Positions 49,029 through 57,723 of a stretch of DNA of 64,000 nucleotides are shown in pieces. This DNA is from Streptomyces flavidovirens DSM 40150 (GTDB taxonomy: Bacteria; Actinomycetota; Actinomycetes; Streptomycetales; Streptomycetaceae), in the NCBI RefSeq assembly GCF_000429085.1, contig NZ_AUBE01000006.1:1-64000 (forward strand), read 5' to 3'. The notes beneath the pieces are model-generated. The model saw nothing but the letters and a program-made list of their open reading frames with translations. It was not told where the DNA came from and did not search any database. Both the position numbers and the translations under genes were made by a program. Each line of letters opens with the position of its first letter. The first letter of the stretch is position 1.

Positions 49029-50015
49029 ATGAGTGATGCCGTGACGACGCAGGATCTGGATTCCCGGCTGGAGAAGCACCGGACCGAGCTGACCGGCTAC
49101 TGCTACCGGATGCTGGGGTCCGCCTTCGAGGCGGAGGACGCCGTGCAGGACACGATGGTCCGGGCGTGGCGGAGCTTCGACAAGTTCGAGGGACGCTCGT
49201 CGCTGCGGTCGTGGCTGTACCGCATCGCGACGAACGTATGCCTGGACATGCTCAGCGCGGGCAACCGCAGGGCCCGCCCCATGGACCTCACGGCCGCGAC
49301 CCCGGTGGCGCAGGCCGCGCTCAACTCCCGTCCCGAGATCACCTGGCTGGAGCCGGTGCCGGACGGGCGGGTGCTGCCCTCGGTGGCCGACCCGGCCGAG
49401 ACGGCCGTGTCGCGCGAGACCGTGCGCCTCGCGTTCGTCGCCGCGCTCCAGCACCTGCCGCCCAAGCAGCGGGCCGTGCTGATCCTGCGCGAGGTGCTGG
49501 CCTGGAAGGCGAGCGAGGTCGCGGAGCTGCTGGAGACGACGGTCGCTTCGGTGAACAGCGCGCTCCAGCGGGCCCGCGCGACGATCGCCGAACACGGCTC
49601 CAAGGAGACGGCCACCGCCGATCCGCTGGACGAGGAACAGCGGAAGCTGCTGGAGCGGTACGTTGCGGCCTTCGAGGGGTACGACATGACCGCCCTGACC
49701 GCGCTGCTCCACGAGGACGCCACGCTGTCCATGCCGCCGTACGACCTGTGGTTGCAGGGCCACGACAACATCGTCGGCTGGATGCTGGGCGTCGGCGAGG
49801 TCTGCCGGGGCTCCAAGCTGGTGCCGGTCGTGGCCAACGGCACGCCGGCCTTCGCCCACTACCACCCGAGCCAGTCCGGCGACGGCGGCTTCGAGCCGTG
49901 GGCGCTCATGGTCATCGAGATCGTGGACGGGAAGGTCAGCGGGATCACGTCCTTCCTGGACACGAAGCGCTGGTTCCCGCTCTTCGACCTGCCCGCGCGG
50001 CTCGAAAAGGAGTAG
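49029..50015 (+). CDS. ECF sigma factor with C-terminal SnoaL-like domain, 328 aa
   Basis: Sigma-70 family factor of the SigG/SigX5-type (TIGR02960) group, in which the sigma domains carry a fused NTF2/SnoaL-like domain. Region 2 is LTGYCYRMLGSAFEAEDAVQDTMVRAWRSFDKFEGRSSLRSWLYRIATNVCLDML, and region 4 is ALQHLPPKQRAVLILREVLAWKASEVAELLETTVASVNSALQRAR. The last 120 residues (YVAAFEGYDMTALTALLHEDATLSMPPYDLWLQG) form the SnoaL-like part, which is regulatory in such ECF groups. The ATG at 49029 gives the expected length. No anti-sigma gene is adjacent, consistent with internal control by the C-terminal domain. Confidence 0.9.
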   Translation: MSDAVTTQDLDSRLEKHRTELTGYCYRMLGSAFEAEDAVQDTMVRAWRSFDKFEGRSSLRSWLYRIATNVCLDMLSAGNRRARPMDLTAATPVAQAALNSRPEITWLEPVPDGRVLPSVADPAETAVSRETVRLAFVAALQHLPPKQRAVLILREVLAWKASEVAELLETTVASVNSALQRARATIAEHGSKETATADPLDEEQRKLLERYVAAFEGYDMTALTALLHEDATLSMPPYDLWLQGHDNIVGWMLGVGEVCRGSKLVPVVANGTPAFAHYHPSQSGDGGFEPWALMVIEIVDGKVSGITSFLDTKRWFPLFDLPARLEKE

Positions 50016-50046
50016 GAGCTGTCCGGCGGATTATGGGGGACAGACC

Positions 50047-50910
50047 CTAGGCGTAGCGGTAGACGCGGCTGTGGTCCAGCAGTTGCGCGGGCGTCACATT
50101 CCACGGCGGCATCGGCTCGTTGAGGCTGAAGACCCGCCCGTGCTGCGGGTCGGACGCGGGCAGCTTCTCGCGCGGCAGATAACCGGAGCGGGGGTGGGCC
50201 TCCTGCCAGCGGTCCCAGAGCAGGTCCAGGAAGGCGTGGTGGAGCCAGAAAACCGGGTCGTCGGGCGAAGTGGCGCCCATCATCACACCGCCGACCCAGC
50301 GGTGGACCCGGTTGTGGTTGTACGTCGTGACCGTGCCGCCGCGCCCCCATCCCTCGAGCCTGTTCCGGAAGCCCTTGGCCGCGGTCGAGTCCCACGGCGC
50401 CGCGTCGTACAGCGGGTCGCTCAGCGCCTTGGCCACGTCCTGACGGGTGGGCAGCGAGACGGGGTCGGAGGGCCGGCCCAGGTTGCGGGTGAGGAAGGCG
50501 CGGTCACCGATCCGTCTGCGGAGGTTCCAGTTCCCGTTGGCGTGGGCGAACGCCCCCGTCGTCACCTTCCTGTCGCCGGCCCTGCCGTTGCCTCCGAGGA
50601 AGTCCTCGGCCCACAGCGAGGCCGCCGGAGTGTTGTCCTTCGTCCAGTCCCAGTACGGGACCGAAACACCGGGATCGACGGCCCGCAGGGCGCGCTCGAA
50701 CTCCAGGAGGAAGCGGCGGTGCCACGGGAGGAAGGAGGGCGCCATGTGACTGACGCGCGGCCCGCCATCGGCGTCCGGGACGTAGTACCGGCCGTGCATG
50801 GTCACGAACTCGTCGTAGCGCCCCGAGCGCTTGAGTTCCAGGAGCGCACTGACCAGGCGCTTCTTCTCCGTTCGGGTGAGGTCGCGCTGGTTCTTCCGGG
50901 TGTAAACCAC
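50047..50910 (-). CDS. melC2: Tyrosinase, 287 aa
   Basis: Copper enzyme that oxidises tyrosine to dopaquinone for melanin. CuA ligands are His39 (TMHGR), His55 (VSHMAP) and His64 (LPWHRRF); CuB ligands are His199 and His203 (YNHNRVHRWVGG) and His225 (FWLHHAFLD). PVFWLHHAF and VPYWDWT are tyrosinase signatures. It has no signal peptide of its own; export is expected with the caddie protein MelC1, coded 16 bp upstream in the same operon. Length is a little above the S. castaneoglobisporus enzyme. Confidence 0.95.
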   Translation of the reverse strand: MVYTRKNQRDLTRTEKKRLVSALLELKRSGRYDEFVTMHGRYYVPDADGGPRVSHMAPSFLPWHRRFLLEFERALRAVDPGVSVPYWDWTKDNTPAASLWAEDFLGGNGRAGDRKVTTGAFAHANGNWNLRRRIGDRAFLTRNLGRPSDPVSLPTRQDVAKALSDPLYDAAPWDSTAAKGFRNRLEGWGRGGTVTTYNHNRVHRWVGGVMMGATSPDDPVFWLHHAFLDLLWDRWQEAHPRSGYLPREKLPASDPQHGRVFSLNEPMPPWNVTPAQLLDHSRVYRYA

Positions 50911-50926
50911 GTCTGCCCTCCCGGCT

Positions 50927-51499
50927 TCAGAGGCTGTGCTGGGGGGACACCGACAACTGGGCGTCGCCCAGCTCGTCCACCGCGGCGCGTGCCGCGCCGA
51001 TGAGCGTCGGGAACGACTCGTAGTGGTTCACCAGGCTCAGATAGCTGCCGTCGGCGCGCCGCATGATGTGCAGCGGCCGGCCGTCGATGCGCACCTCGAC
51101 GTCTCGTACGGCGGTGACGGTCATGGCGTCACCGGCCGCCCCGGCGCGGTCTGCCTTGCAGGCCGGCCTCGTGGGCAGCGCGGCCCTCGCGGTCGCCTGG
51201 ATGTGCCGGCCGCGGTATGTCTCGGCGAACCGCTCCTGTGCCGCGTCCGCCACCCCGGCCGGCTCGGCCGCCCCTGCCAGCCCTGTCGGCCCCGCCGCCT
51301 CTGCCAGTCCCGCCGCCTCTGCCGCCTGCGGGCCGTTCGCCGGGCGGGTGCCCGCCACGAGCCTCTTGGTGACGATGGGGGCGAGCGCCCCCGCGGTGCC
51401 CGCGATCACGCCCACCGCGAAGGCGCCGCGCAGCAGAATGCGGCGCGTCAGGGAGGCCCCTCGCACGGTCGCTGCGCTCCTGCGCGTGATCAGGTCCAT
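50927..51499 (-). CDS. melC1: Tyrosinase cofactor (caddie) MelC1, 190 aa
   Basis: Carries copper to tyrosinase and exports the complex. The signal region contains twin arginines (ITRRSAATVRGASLTRRILLRGAFAVG), suggesting Tat export. An Ala/Gly-rich insert of about 40 residues (AAEAAGLAEAAGPTGLAGAAEP) precedes the conserved domain. The functional part follows: ERFAETYRGRHIQA, VEVRIDGRPLHIMRRADGSYLSLVNHYESFPTLIGAARAAVDELGDAQLS, which includes the Tyr (NHYESF) that plugs the active site. The ATG at 51499 is chosen; an upstream in-frame start at 51568 is not family-like. It is the first gene of the melC operon. Confidence 0.92.
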   Translation of the reverse strand: MDLITRRSAATVRGASLTRRILLRGAFAVGVIAGTAGALAPIVTKRLVAGTRPANGPQAAEAAGLAEAAGPTGLAGAAEPAGVADAAQERFAETYRGRHIQATARAALPTRPACKADRAGAAGDAMTVTAVRDVEVRIDGRPLHIMRRADGSYLSLVNHYESFPTLIGAARAAVDELGDAQLSVSPQHSL

Positions 51500-51841
51500 G
51501 CTGAATACCCCTTGCCGCTCGCGTTGTTCCACTCTTTCGACGTACGCATGCCTCGGTGCTGACAACAACGACGCATCGGCGAAACAGTTCTCGTAGGCGG
51601 CCGGCGCTCCCCTCAGTCCGGGCCTTCCAAGACGGCGCGCGGCGCACCCAGGTCCCCTTCAAATGCCGCCGCGACACAACCTCGGGTGGTCAACTTCATC
51701 GGTAGGTGAATTCCCTCTGCCTCGCAGACACGCTGTTGCTCTGCAAGAACGAGCCAAACACCCGAACCAGTGCATAGTTCCCCCGTCCGCAGCAACTGGT
51801 TCGGGCCAAAACGACCGCCCGAGCTCCTGAAGGGTGTGGGT
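51500..51841. other. Divergent gap between the melC operon and the P450 gene
   Basis: About 340 bp. It must contain the melC and P450 promoters. AT-richer patches such as ACAACAACGACGCATCG (near 51563) and TTCATCGGTAGGTGAATTCC (near 51697) were noticed, but no clear -35/-10 pair, hairpin or operator could be assigned. No gene is supported. Confidence 0.35.
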
Positions 51842-53134
51842 ATGAAGATCCCGACGCAGGCGTCCACGCAGCAGATGCTGCGCGCGCACAACGCCGATCT
51901 CGCCGATCCGCTGTTCTGGCAACTGCCGCGCTCCGAACGGCTGAAGGCCTTCGCGCTGCTGCGCGGGCTCGACGCCCCGGTGCTCTTCGGGGAGAGTCCG
52001 GGCTCCTCCCGCCGGGCCGGGAGAACCGGCAAGGGCTTCTACGCGCTGGTGAAGCACGCCGACGTGATGGAGGCGAGCCGGCAGCCGAGACAGTTCGCGA
52101 GCGCTCCGGGGGTCACCACTCCGGAGCCGGCCGCCTGGGCCAAGGCGGTGTTCGGGAACTCGATGGTCAACATGGACGGCACCGAGCACGCCACGATGCG
52201 CAGGATCGTCTCCCGCGCCTTCACGCCGCGCCTGCTCGCCGCCGCGGAGGAGGACATCCGGGACGTCGCCAGGCGTGTGGTGGACGAGATGCTCGCCGAG
52301 CGGCCGTGCGACTTCGTGCCGTCGGTCGCTTCCCGTATGCCGTTCGAGGTCATCTGCAACCTGATGGGAATCCCGGAGCGCTACCGGCCCGAGATCGCCG
52401 ACCGCGTCAACCACGCGTCCGAGAACGTCGGCGTGCGGCGCGGCGTGCGGGCCCGGCTGCGGGTGCCCGGACGCGGTCTGCGCGCCCTGGCCCATATGCA
52501 GCTCGTCATGGCGAAGCTCGCCCGTGAGCGCCGCCGCCACCCCACCGGTGACCTGATCTCGGCGCTGGTACGCGCGGACATCGACGGCCAGTCGCTCTCC
52601 TCCCGCCAGCTCGGCGCCTTCTTCTCCCTGCTGCTGGTCGCCGGGGTGGAAACCACGCGCAACGCGATCGCCCACGGGTTGACGCTTCTCACCGAACACC
52701 CCGAGCAGCGCGAGGTGTTGGCCGCGGATTTCGAGCAGTACGCCGACGGGGCGGTGGACGAGATCGTCCGCCACTCGACGCCGATCATCCAGTTCCGCCG
52801 TACGGTCACGACCGAATGCGCGCTGGGCGGCCGGGAATTTCGGCCCGGCGAGAAGGTGGTGCTCTTCTACGCCTCCGCCAATCGCGACGAAGCGGTGTTC
52901 ACGGACCCCGATGTCTTCGACATCACCCGGAACCCGAATCCGCATCTGGGATACGGCGGGGGCGGGCCGCACTACTGCCTGGGGTCACATCTGGCCCGGC
53001 AGGAGATGAAGGCGCTGTTCCATGAACTGCTGACCCGGCCGCGAGATCTGCGGGCGGTGGGAATTCCGGAACTCGTCGACTCGAACTTCGACAACCGCGT
53101 CCGCACGCTGCGTTTCGCTTTCGAACCGTCCTGA
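51842..53134 (+). CDS. Cytochrome P450, 430 aa
   Basis: Soluble bacterial P450 monooxygenase. The I-helix motif is LLLVAGVETTRNAIAHG (A-G-x-x-T-T), the K-helix ExxR is DEIVRHS, and the haem loop is GYGGGGPHYCLGSHLARQ, with Cys379 as the haem ligand. FDITRNPNPHLGYGGGGPHYCLG closely resembles the CYP124/125/142 group that oxidises terpenoid, methyl-branched lipid or steroid substrates; this assignment is inference from motif similarity. No ferredoxin or reductase gene is adjacent. The ATG at 51842 gives the typical N-terminus. It is divergent from melC1 and lies upstream of the exopolysaccharide cluster. Confidence 0.9.
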   Translation: MKIPTQASTQQMLRAHNADLADPLFWQLPRSERLKAFALLRGLDAPVLFGESPGSSRRAGRTGKGFYALVKHADVMEASRQPRQFASAPGVTTPEPAAWAKAVFGNSMVNMDGTEHATMRRIVSRAFTPRLLAAAEEDIRDVARRVVDEMLAERPCDFVPSVASRMPFEVICNLMGIPERYRPEIADRVNHASENVGVRRGVRARLRVPGRGLRALAHMQLVMAKLARERRRHPTGDLISALVRADIDGQSLSSRQLGAFFSLLLVAGVETTRNAIAHGLTLLTEHPEQREVLAADFEQYADGAVDEIVRHSTPIIQFRRTVTTECALGGREFRPGEKVVLFYASANRDEAVFTDPDVFDITRNPNPHLGYGGGGPHYCLGSHLARQEMKALFHELLTRPRDLRAVGIPELVDSNFDNRVRTLRFAFEPS

Positions 53135-53293
53135 TCCGGTCCCGCCAGAACCATCAATTTCACTCGCGTGGCCGATTTGAAGGAGGGCCCTTGTCGCCAA
53201 TGGCCTACTGACGAGCATTCAGACAGCCCATTAGTACGACTTCCTGCCTACTGTCGAAGCGTCGGCAACAACGACCGATCGGTAGGAGGAGTC

Positions 53294-54607
53294 ATGTCAA
53301 AGAGGCGCCGTCTCACCGGCACCTGTATCGGCACGGTTGCCATAAGTCTCGCCGTCGCCGGTGGTGTTTTCGCGGGAGGGGCCCTGGCATCCCCCACCGA
53401 GCCCCCGTCCCCGGGTCCGGCTGTGAGTCCCGAGCCGGGCCCGGCTGTGAGTCCCGAGCCGGGCCCGGTCCCGTCCGAAGGGCCCCCGTCGGCCATCGGC
53501 GCGTATCTCGACTACGGCCCTGACGGCGTGACACGAATGGCTGAGCTGTCGCAGTGGCTGGGCGGTGCGGAACTGTCGGTCGGGCACACCTACCTGCCGG
53601 GCGACCTCTGGGTGAACATCGAAGGCCGTCCCGAGTTCCTGCGGTACTGGGCGGACTGGCGGCGCGGCGCGCAGGACCGGTTGTTCGTCCTCAATGTGCC
53701 CATGCTGGAGCGGAACGAGGAGCACCTGTCCGACAGCGAGGTGCGCGACATGCTTGAGGAGGGCGCCGAGGGAAGCTTCGACCACCACTTCCAAAAACTC
53801 GCCACGCGCCTGGTGAAGCTCGGCGTACCGGACACCGTGATCGTCCTCGGCTGGGAGATGAACGGCACCACGTACTCGCATCGCTGCGGGCCCGACCCCG
53901 ACTCCTGGAAGGAGTACTGGCACCGCATCGTCACGGCGATGCGTACCGTTCCCGGCCAGAAGTTCCGCTTCGACTTCGCCCCGAACCGGGGCATCGACGC
54001 GATTCCGTGGACCGAGTGCTATCCGGGCGACGACGTCGTGGACATCATCGGCATGGATTCGTACGACCAGCCGCCCGGCGACACGTTCGACGACCAGGTG
54101 TCCGATCCGTACGGGCTGCAGAAGCAGGTCGATTTCGCCGCCGAGCACAACAAGGCCATCTCCTACCCGGAGTGGGGGCTCTTCCGCAACGGTGACAACC
54201 CCGAGTACATGAGGGGGATGCTCGACTGGATGGCCCAGCACAAGCCGCTCTACCAGACCATCACCGACTACTGTCCGCACGGCGTCTGGCAGTGCGACGA
54301 GAACCCCCGGTCCTCGGAGGTGTTCCGTTCGAAGCTGTCCGGGTGGCGGATGCCCGTGACGCAGACGCCGGTCGCGCCGGCGCCCACACCCTCGCCGTCG
54401 GCCCCGACGCCGCCCCAGGCACCCACGCCGTCCGCGACGAAACCCTCGGAGGTCAAACCGGTCAAGCCCACGCCCACCGAGCCCCCGAAGAAGCCGGACT
54501 CCGGGAAATGGTGCGTGCCGAGGGAGATGGGCGAGTGGATCAACCAGTGGCTGGGCGACTTCACGTTCTGTGTGCAGCCGGAATCCCCGGAGCGCTGGAA
54601 ATCCTGA
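53294..54607 (+). CDS. Secreted GH26-like glycoside hydrolase with Pro-rich linker, 437 aa
   Basis: Predicted secreted polysaccharide hydrolase of the GH26 (beta-mannanase/lichenase) type. The signal peptide is SKRRRLTGTCIGTVAISLAVAGGVFAGGALA. A short repeat region (SPEPGPAV units) follows, then the barrel. The acid/base Glu is in VLGWEMNGTTYS and the nucleophile Glu in ISYPEWGLF. A Pro/Thr/Ser-rich linker (PAPTPSPSAPTPPQAPTPS) leads to a short C-terminal domain with two cysteines (KWCVPREMG, FTFCVQP). It has a strong ribosome site (AGGAGGAG). It faces the exopolysaccharide operon and probably trims or releases its product. Confidence 0.88.
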   Translation: MSKRRRLTGTCIGTVAISLAVAGGVFAGGALASPTEPPSPGPAVSPEPGPAVSPEPGPVPSEGPPSAIGAYLDYGPDGVTRMAELSQWLGGAELSVGHTYLPGDLWVNIEGRPEFLRYWADWRRGAQDRLFVLNVPMLERNEEHLSDSEVRDMLEEGAEGSFDHHFQKLATRLVKLGVPDTVIVLGWEMNGTTYSHRCGPDPDSWKEYWHRIVTAMRTVPGQKFRFDFAPNRGIDAIPWTECYPGDDVVDIIGMDSYDQPPGDTFDDQVSDPYGLQKQVDFAAEHNKAISYPEWGLFRNGDNPEYMRGMLDWMAQHKPLYQTITDYCPHGVWQCDENPRSSEVFRSKLSGWRMPVTQTPVAPAPTPSPSAPTPPQAPTPSATKPSEVKPVKPTPTEPPKKPDSGKWCVPREMGEWINQWLGDFTFCVQPESPERWKS

Positions 54608-55769
54608 CGGTGCCGTCCGCCCGCCAGCTGTTCACCCGGTCCCGCCAGTCGCGCGCCGCGGGAAAGCGCGTACTCACGGTCTCGGCGGCCCGGTCCCGCA
54701 TGGTCACCTGCGACTCGCGCACGCGCAGCAGGGGTTCCAGGCCAGGCCGGGCCAGCAGCAGCCGCTGGTTGGTGACGGTCTCCGGCCGCCAGTGGTTCTT
54801 GTACGGTTCCGATCCGCGCAGCAGGCTCAGCACGCCCCGGCCGGAGTCCGCCGCCAGGTGCGCCTCCTGGCGCAGCAGCATCGTCGTGACGTCCACCTTC
54901 TTCTCCCGCAGCCCCGGATCGGCCCCGTACAGGTAGCCGCCGGAGAGCAGACCCGACTGGAGGGTCATGCTCACGGCGATCACCTCGCCGTCCAGCCGGA
55001 ACTCCGTGACCGCGGCCTCGCCGTCCCTCAGCATCCGGCTCGCGGCGCGCACCAGGTGCTCGGCGAAGCGCGGCCTGAGGTGTTCCACGTTGACGCCGCG
55101 GCCCCGCCACTGGAGTTCGTGCAGCCTCAGCAGACGGCCGACCGCGCCGGGCACCTCGTGCCCGGCGACCACGTGACTCTCGATCTTCAGTGCGTCGATC
55201 TTGCGCAGCTTGGCCCGTACGCGCTGGGCGCGGCTGCTCTGCATCCGCTTGACGAGGTCGTCGATCGGCTCGGCGGGCAGCTCCATGCAGGTCGAGTCCG
55301 TGAGCCGGGCCCGGGCGCCGGTCCACCTCTCGTACAGCCGCTCGGCCGCCGCTCCCGGCCGTACCTCCCGCAGGTCGATCACCGCCTGCCGGGCGGCACG
55401 GTCGAGTCCTCGTTCGAGTGCTCGGATCGCGCTCGTCGCCTCTTCGTCGTCGACGAGTACGTCGGAGAAGTCGGAGATCGCACCGCCGATGGGCACGAGC
55501 AGCGGCATCGGGCGGTGTACGAGCATCAGCGGCGCGGCGCCGATCAGCCGGCCGTCACGGCGGGCCAGTACGACGCGGAGCCGGCCGTTCCGCCCGTACG
55601 AGAGCCACCACGAGTGGAGCCAGGCGTGGCTCTGGAACGGCGTCGCCGCGGCGCAGCGGCGACGGAGCCCGTCCCACTCCTCCTGGAGCGCGGCGAACCG
55701 CCGGGGGTCGCGGCACAGCGTGACGGTCAGGCCCCGGTCCCGGTCCCGCCGGTTCCCGGCCGCCGCCAT
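54561..55769 (-). CDS. CelD/BcsL-family GNAT acyltransferase in the EPS cluster, 402 aa
   Basis: Cytoplasmic acyltransferase of the CelD/BcsL type (two GNAT folds, Acetyltransf_6), often found in cellulose or exopolysaccharide clusters and thought to acylate sugar precursors. Typical blocks are PFQSHAWLHSWWLSYG, ISDFSDVLVDDEEATSA, RAQRVRAKLRKIDAL and a C-terminal AVTEFRLDGEVIAVSMTLQSGLLSGGYLYGADPGL. The ATG at 55769 shares a base with the upstream Wzz-like stop (TGATG), so they are coupled. It ends 47 bp inside the end of the convergent GH26 gene. It is the last gene of the minus-strand EPS operon. Confidence 0.85.
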   Translation of the reverse strand: MAAAGNRRDRDRGLTVTLCRDPRRFAALQEEWDGLRRRCAAATPFQSHAWLHSWWLSYGRNGRLRVVLARRDGRLIGAAPLMLVHRPMPLLVPIGGAISDFSDVLVDDEEATSAIRALERGLDRAARQAVIDLREVRPGAAAERLYERWTGARARLTDSTCMELPAEPIDDLVKRMQSSRAQRVRAKLRKIDALKIESHVVAGHEVPGAVGRLLRLHELQWRGRGVNVEHLRPRFAEHLVRAASRMLRDGEAAVTEFRLDGEVIAVSMTLQSGLLSGGYLYGADPGLREKKVDVTTMLLRQEAHLAADSGRGVLSLLRGSEPYKNHWRPETVTNQRLLLARPGLEPLLRVRESQVTMRDRAAETVSTRFPAARDWRDRVNSWRADGTVRISSAPGIPAAHRT

Positions 55770-56560
55770 CACACCAGCTCCCGCTCGGCTTTGGCGGTCG
55801 CGCTCGCGTTGCCGTTGGCGTTGGGGTTGGTGTTGGCGTTGGGGTTGGCGTGACTTTCGGCGGGGGCGGCGGACGGTGCGGGCACCGACGCCGACGCGGT
55901 CGCGCGGGGGCGCTTCGGCCGTACGAGAAGGACCAGTCCGCCGATGAGGCCGCCGGTGCTCCCGCCCACAGCCGCGCTGATCGGGAGGGACGGCGAGGCC
56001 GCCTCGGTCGGCGCGATCGCCTGGGAGAAGACGAGCAGCTTGACGCCGGTGTTCTTGGAGACGTGGTTGCTGCTGACGAACACGGCTTCGGCGACGGCGT
56101 TGGCGATGTCCGCCGCCACGGCGGGCTTGTCGGCGGTCCCGGTGATCGCGATCATCGGCGAGTCGGGGGACGTCTCGGTACTGACCTGGGTACGCAGCGC
56201 CTTCGGCGGAACTCCGGCCGCCACGCGCGCGTACGCGAGGGTGGAGTCGCTGGTGGTGATCCGGCCGTACGCCTGGGCGTAGCCGAGGGCCGCGGTGGGC
56301 TCGGTGCCCTTGGCGGGGACGGCTACGACGTAACTGGTGGCGGCGTACTCCGGGGTCTGGAGGGCGCCGTATGCCACTCCGCACACCGTGCCGAGCACGG
56401 CGCATACGGGCAGCGGCCACCAGACGGGCACGGGAATGGCCTGGATCGTGGCCTGGACCTTGGGTTTGATCTTGAGTTTGATGTTGGGTTTGATCTTCGT
56501 GACGAGTCGGCTGAACCGTCCGGGGGCGGCCGGCTGCTGCTGCTCGGGTGAATCGGTCAT
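55769..56560 (-). CDS. Wzz/YveK-type polysaccharide chain-length determinant protein, 263 aa
   Basis: Membrane protein of the Wzz/KapA/YveK family, which sets the chain length of exported polysaccharide. A basic N-terminus (KIKPNIKLKIKPKVQ) leads to a first membrane segment (WWPLPVCAVLGTVCGVAYGAL). An extracellular part follows (EYAATSYVVAVPAKG and SPMIAITGTADKPAVAADIANAVAEAVF), then a Pro-containing second membrane segment (PISAAVGGSTGGLIGGLVLLV). The cytoplasmic tail is short and Asn/Ala-rich (ANPNANTNPNANGNASA) without a Walker-type tyrosine kinase domain. It overlaps the glycosyltransferase gene by 4 bp. Confidence 0.85.
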   Translation of the reverse strand: MTDSPEQQQPAAPGRFSRLVTKIKPNIKLKIKPKVQATIQAIPVPVWWPLPVCAVLGTVCGVAYGALQTPEYAATSYVVAVPAKGTEPTAALGYAQAYGRITTSDSTLAYARVAAGVPPKALRTQVSTETSPDSPMIAITGTADKPAVAADIANAVAEAVFVSSNHVSKNTGVKLLVFSQAIAPTEAASPSLPISAAVGGSTGGLIGGLVLLVRPKRPRATASASVPAPSAAPAESHANPNANTNPNANGNASATAKAERELV

Positions 56561-57723
56561 CGGTGTGCTTCTCTCCTGGTCGGGGGAGCGGAGGCGGGGG
56601 CGAGGGCGTGTGCGTACACGTCCATGAGGCGTGCGCTGCTGCGCGCGATGTCGTAGTGGCTGACGGCGGGCGGCGGCACCAGCCGGCGTACTCCGCCCTC
56701 CATCCGCTGCCGCAGAGCCGCCGTCAGCTCACCGACGCTGCCGCTGATGCGCCGGGCGCCGGGGGCGTGGCCCGGCGGCAGGTCGTCGATGGCGGGGCAG
56801 GCGCGGTGGAGTACGGGCAGGCCCGCTGCCAGCGCCTCGACCACGGCCAGGCCGAAGGCCTCCTCGCGTGACGTCGACACGAAGACGTCGATCGCGCAGA
56901 GCAGGGCGGGAATGGGAGTTCGGGAGACAGTGGGGCTGGAATCGGGGCCGGGGTTGAGCGCGGTGTCGCATTCGCCCAGGAAGCGGATGCGGTCCGTTGC
57001 TCCCAGGCGCGCCGTCAGCGTGCGCAGCGCGTCGCGCTCGGGGCCGTCACCGGCCAGCAGCAGCCACGCTCCGGGCAGCGCCGCCACCGCACGGACCAGC
57101 ACGTCGAATCGTTTTCCGGAGACGATCCTGCCTACGCCGCCGACCACAAACGCGTCGGCGGGAATGCCCAGTCGGGCGCGGGTGGCGGTGCGGTGTGCGG
57201 CGTCGAAGCGGTAGCGCGCGGCGTCGATGCCGTTGGGGACCACGTGGATTCGCGCCGGCGGTACGCCCCAGTCGCGCAGCCGCCCGGCGACGGTCGCGGA
57301 GACGGCTACGGTCGCCGCGCCCAGGCGTTCCGTACCCAGGTACAGCGCGCGGGCCCCGCGGGTGAGCGGGCGGCCTTCGATCTCCGCCTGCCCGAGGGAG
57401 TGTTCGGTGGCGACCGCCGGGACACCCGCCAGCCGTGCGGCGATCCGGCCGTAGACGCAGGCGCGGTACAGGTGCGTGTGGACCAGGTCGTACTTGCCAC
57501 GGCGGACCAGTCGCGTCAGCGCGGGCAGGGCTTTGAGGTCCCGGTTGCCCTTCATCCCCAGGTGCGCGACCCGGACGCCGTCGGCGCGCAGCCCGTGCGC
57601 CACCGCGCCCGGGTTCGTCAGCGTGACGACGTCACAGGGCACGGGCAAGTGACGCAGCAGCAGCCGCAGTTGCTGCTCGGCGCCTCCGATGCCGAGCCCG
57701 GTGATGATGTGCAGCGCCTTCAT
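56557..57723 (-). CDS. GT4-family glycosyltransferase, 388 aa
   Basis: Retaining glycosyltransferase of the GT-B fold. The N-terminus LHIITGLGIGGAEQQLRLLLRHL is characteristic of GT4 enzymes. The donor-site region is HVVPNGIDAARY and GVGRIVSGKRFDVLVRAVAAL. The E-x7-E motif is in FVSTSREEAFGLAVVEALAAGLPV. It probably adds a sugar to the lipid-linked repeat unit of the polysaccharide. The gene overlaps its upstream neighbour (polysaccharide deacetylase) and its downstream neighbour (Wzz) by 4 bp each, showing tight coupling. The frame stays open upstream as a shadow of the deacetylase gene; the ATG at 57723 is well supported. Confidence 0.92.
   Translation of the reverse strand: MKALHIITGLGIGGAEQQLRLLLRHLPVPCDVVTLTNPGAVAHGLRADGVRVAHLGMKGNRDLKALPALTRLVRRGKYDLVHTHLYRACVYGRIAARLAGVPAVATEHSLGQAEIEGRPLTRGARALYLGTERLGAATVAVSATVAGRLRDWGVPPARIHVVPNGIDAARYRFDAAHRTATRARLGIPADAFVVGGVGRIVSGKRFDVLVRAVAALPGAWLLLAGDGPERDALRTLTARLGATDRIRFLGECDTALNPGPDSSPTVSRTPIPALLCAIDVFVSTSREEAFGLAVVEALAAGLPVLHRACPAIDDLPPGHAPGARRISGSVGELTAALRQRMEGGVRRLVPPPAVSHYDIARSSARLMDVYAHALAPASAPPTRREAHR

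Noticed and set aside
54561..56420. Acyltransferase frame extended upstream through the Wzz-like gene
   Set aside because: The upstream part is low-complexity Arg-rich sequence; the ATG at 55769 coupled to the Wzz-like stop gives a normal CelD-type protein.
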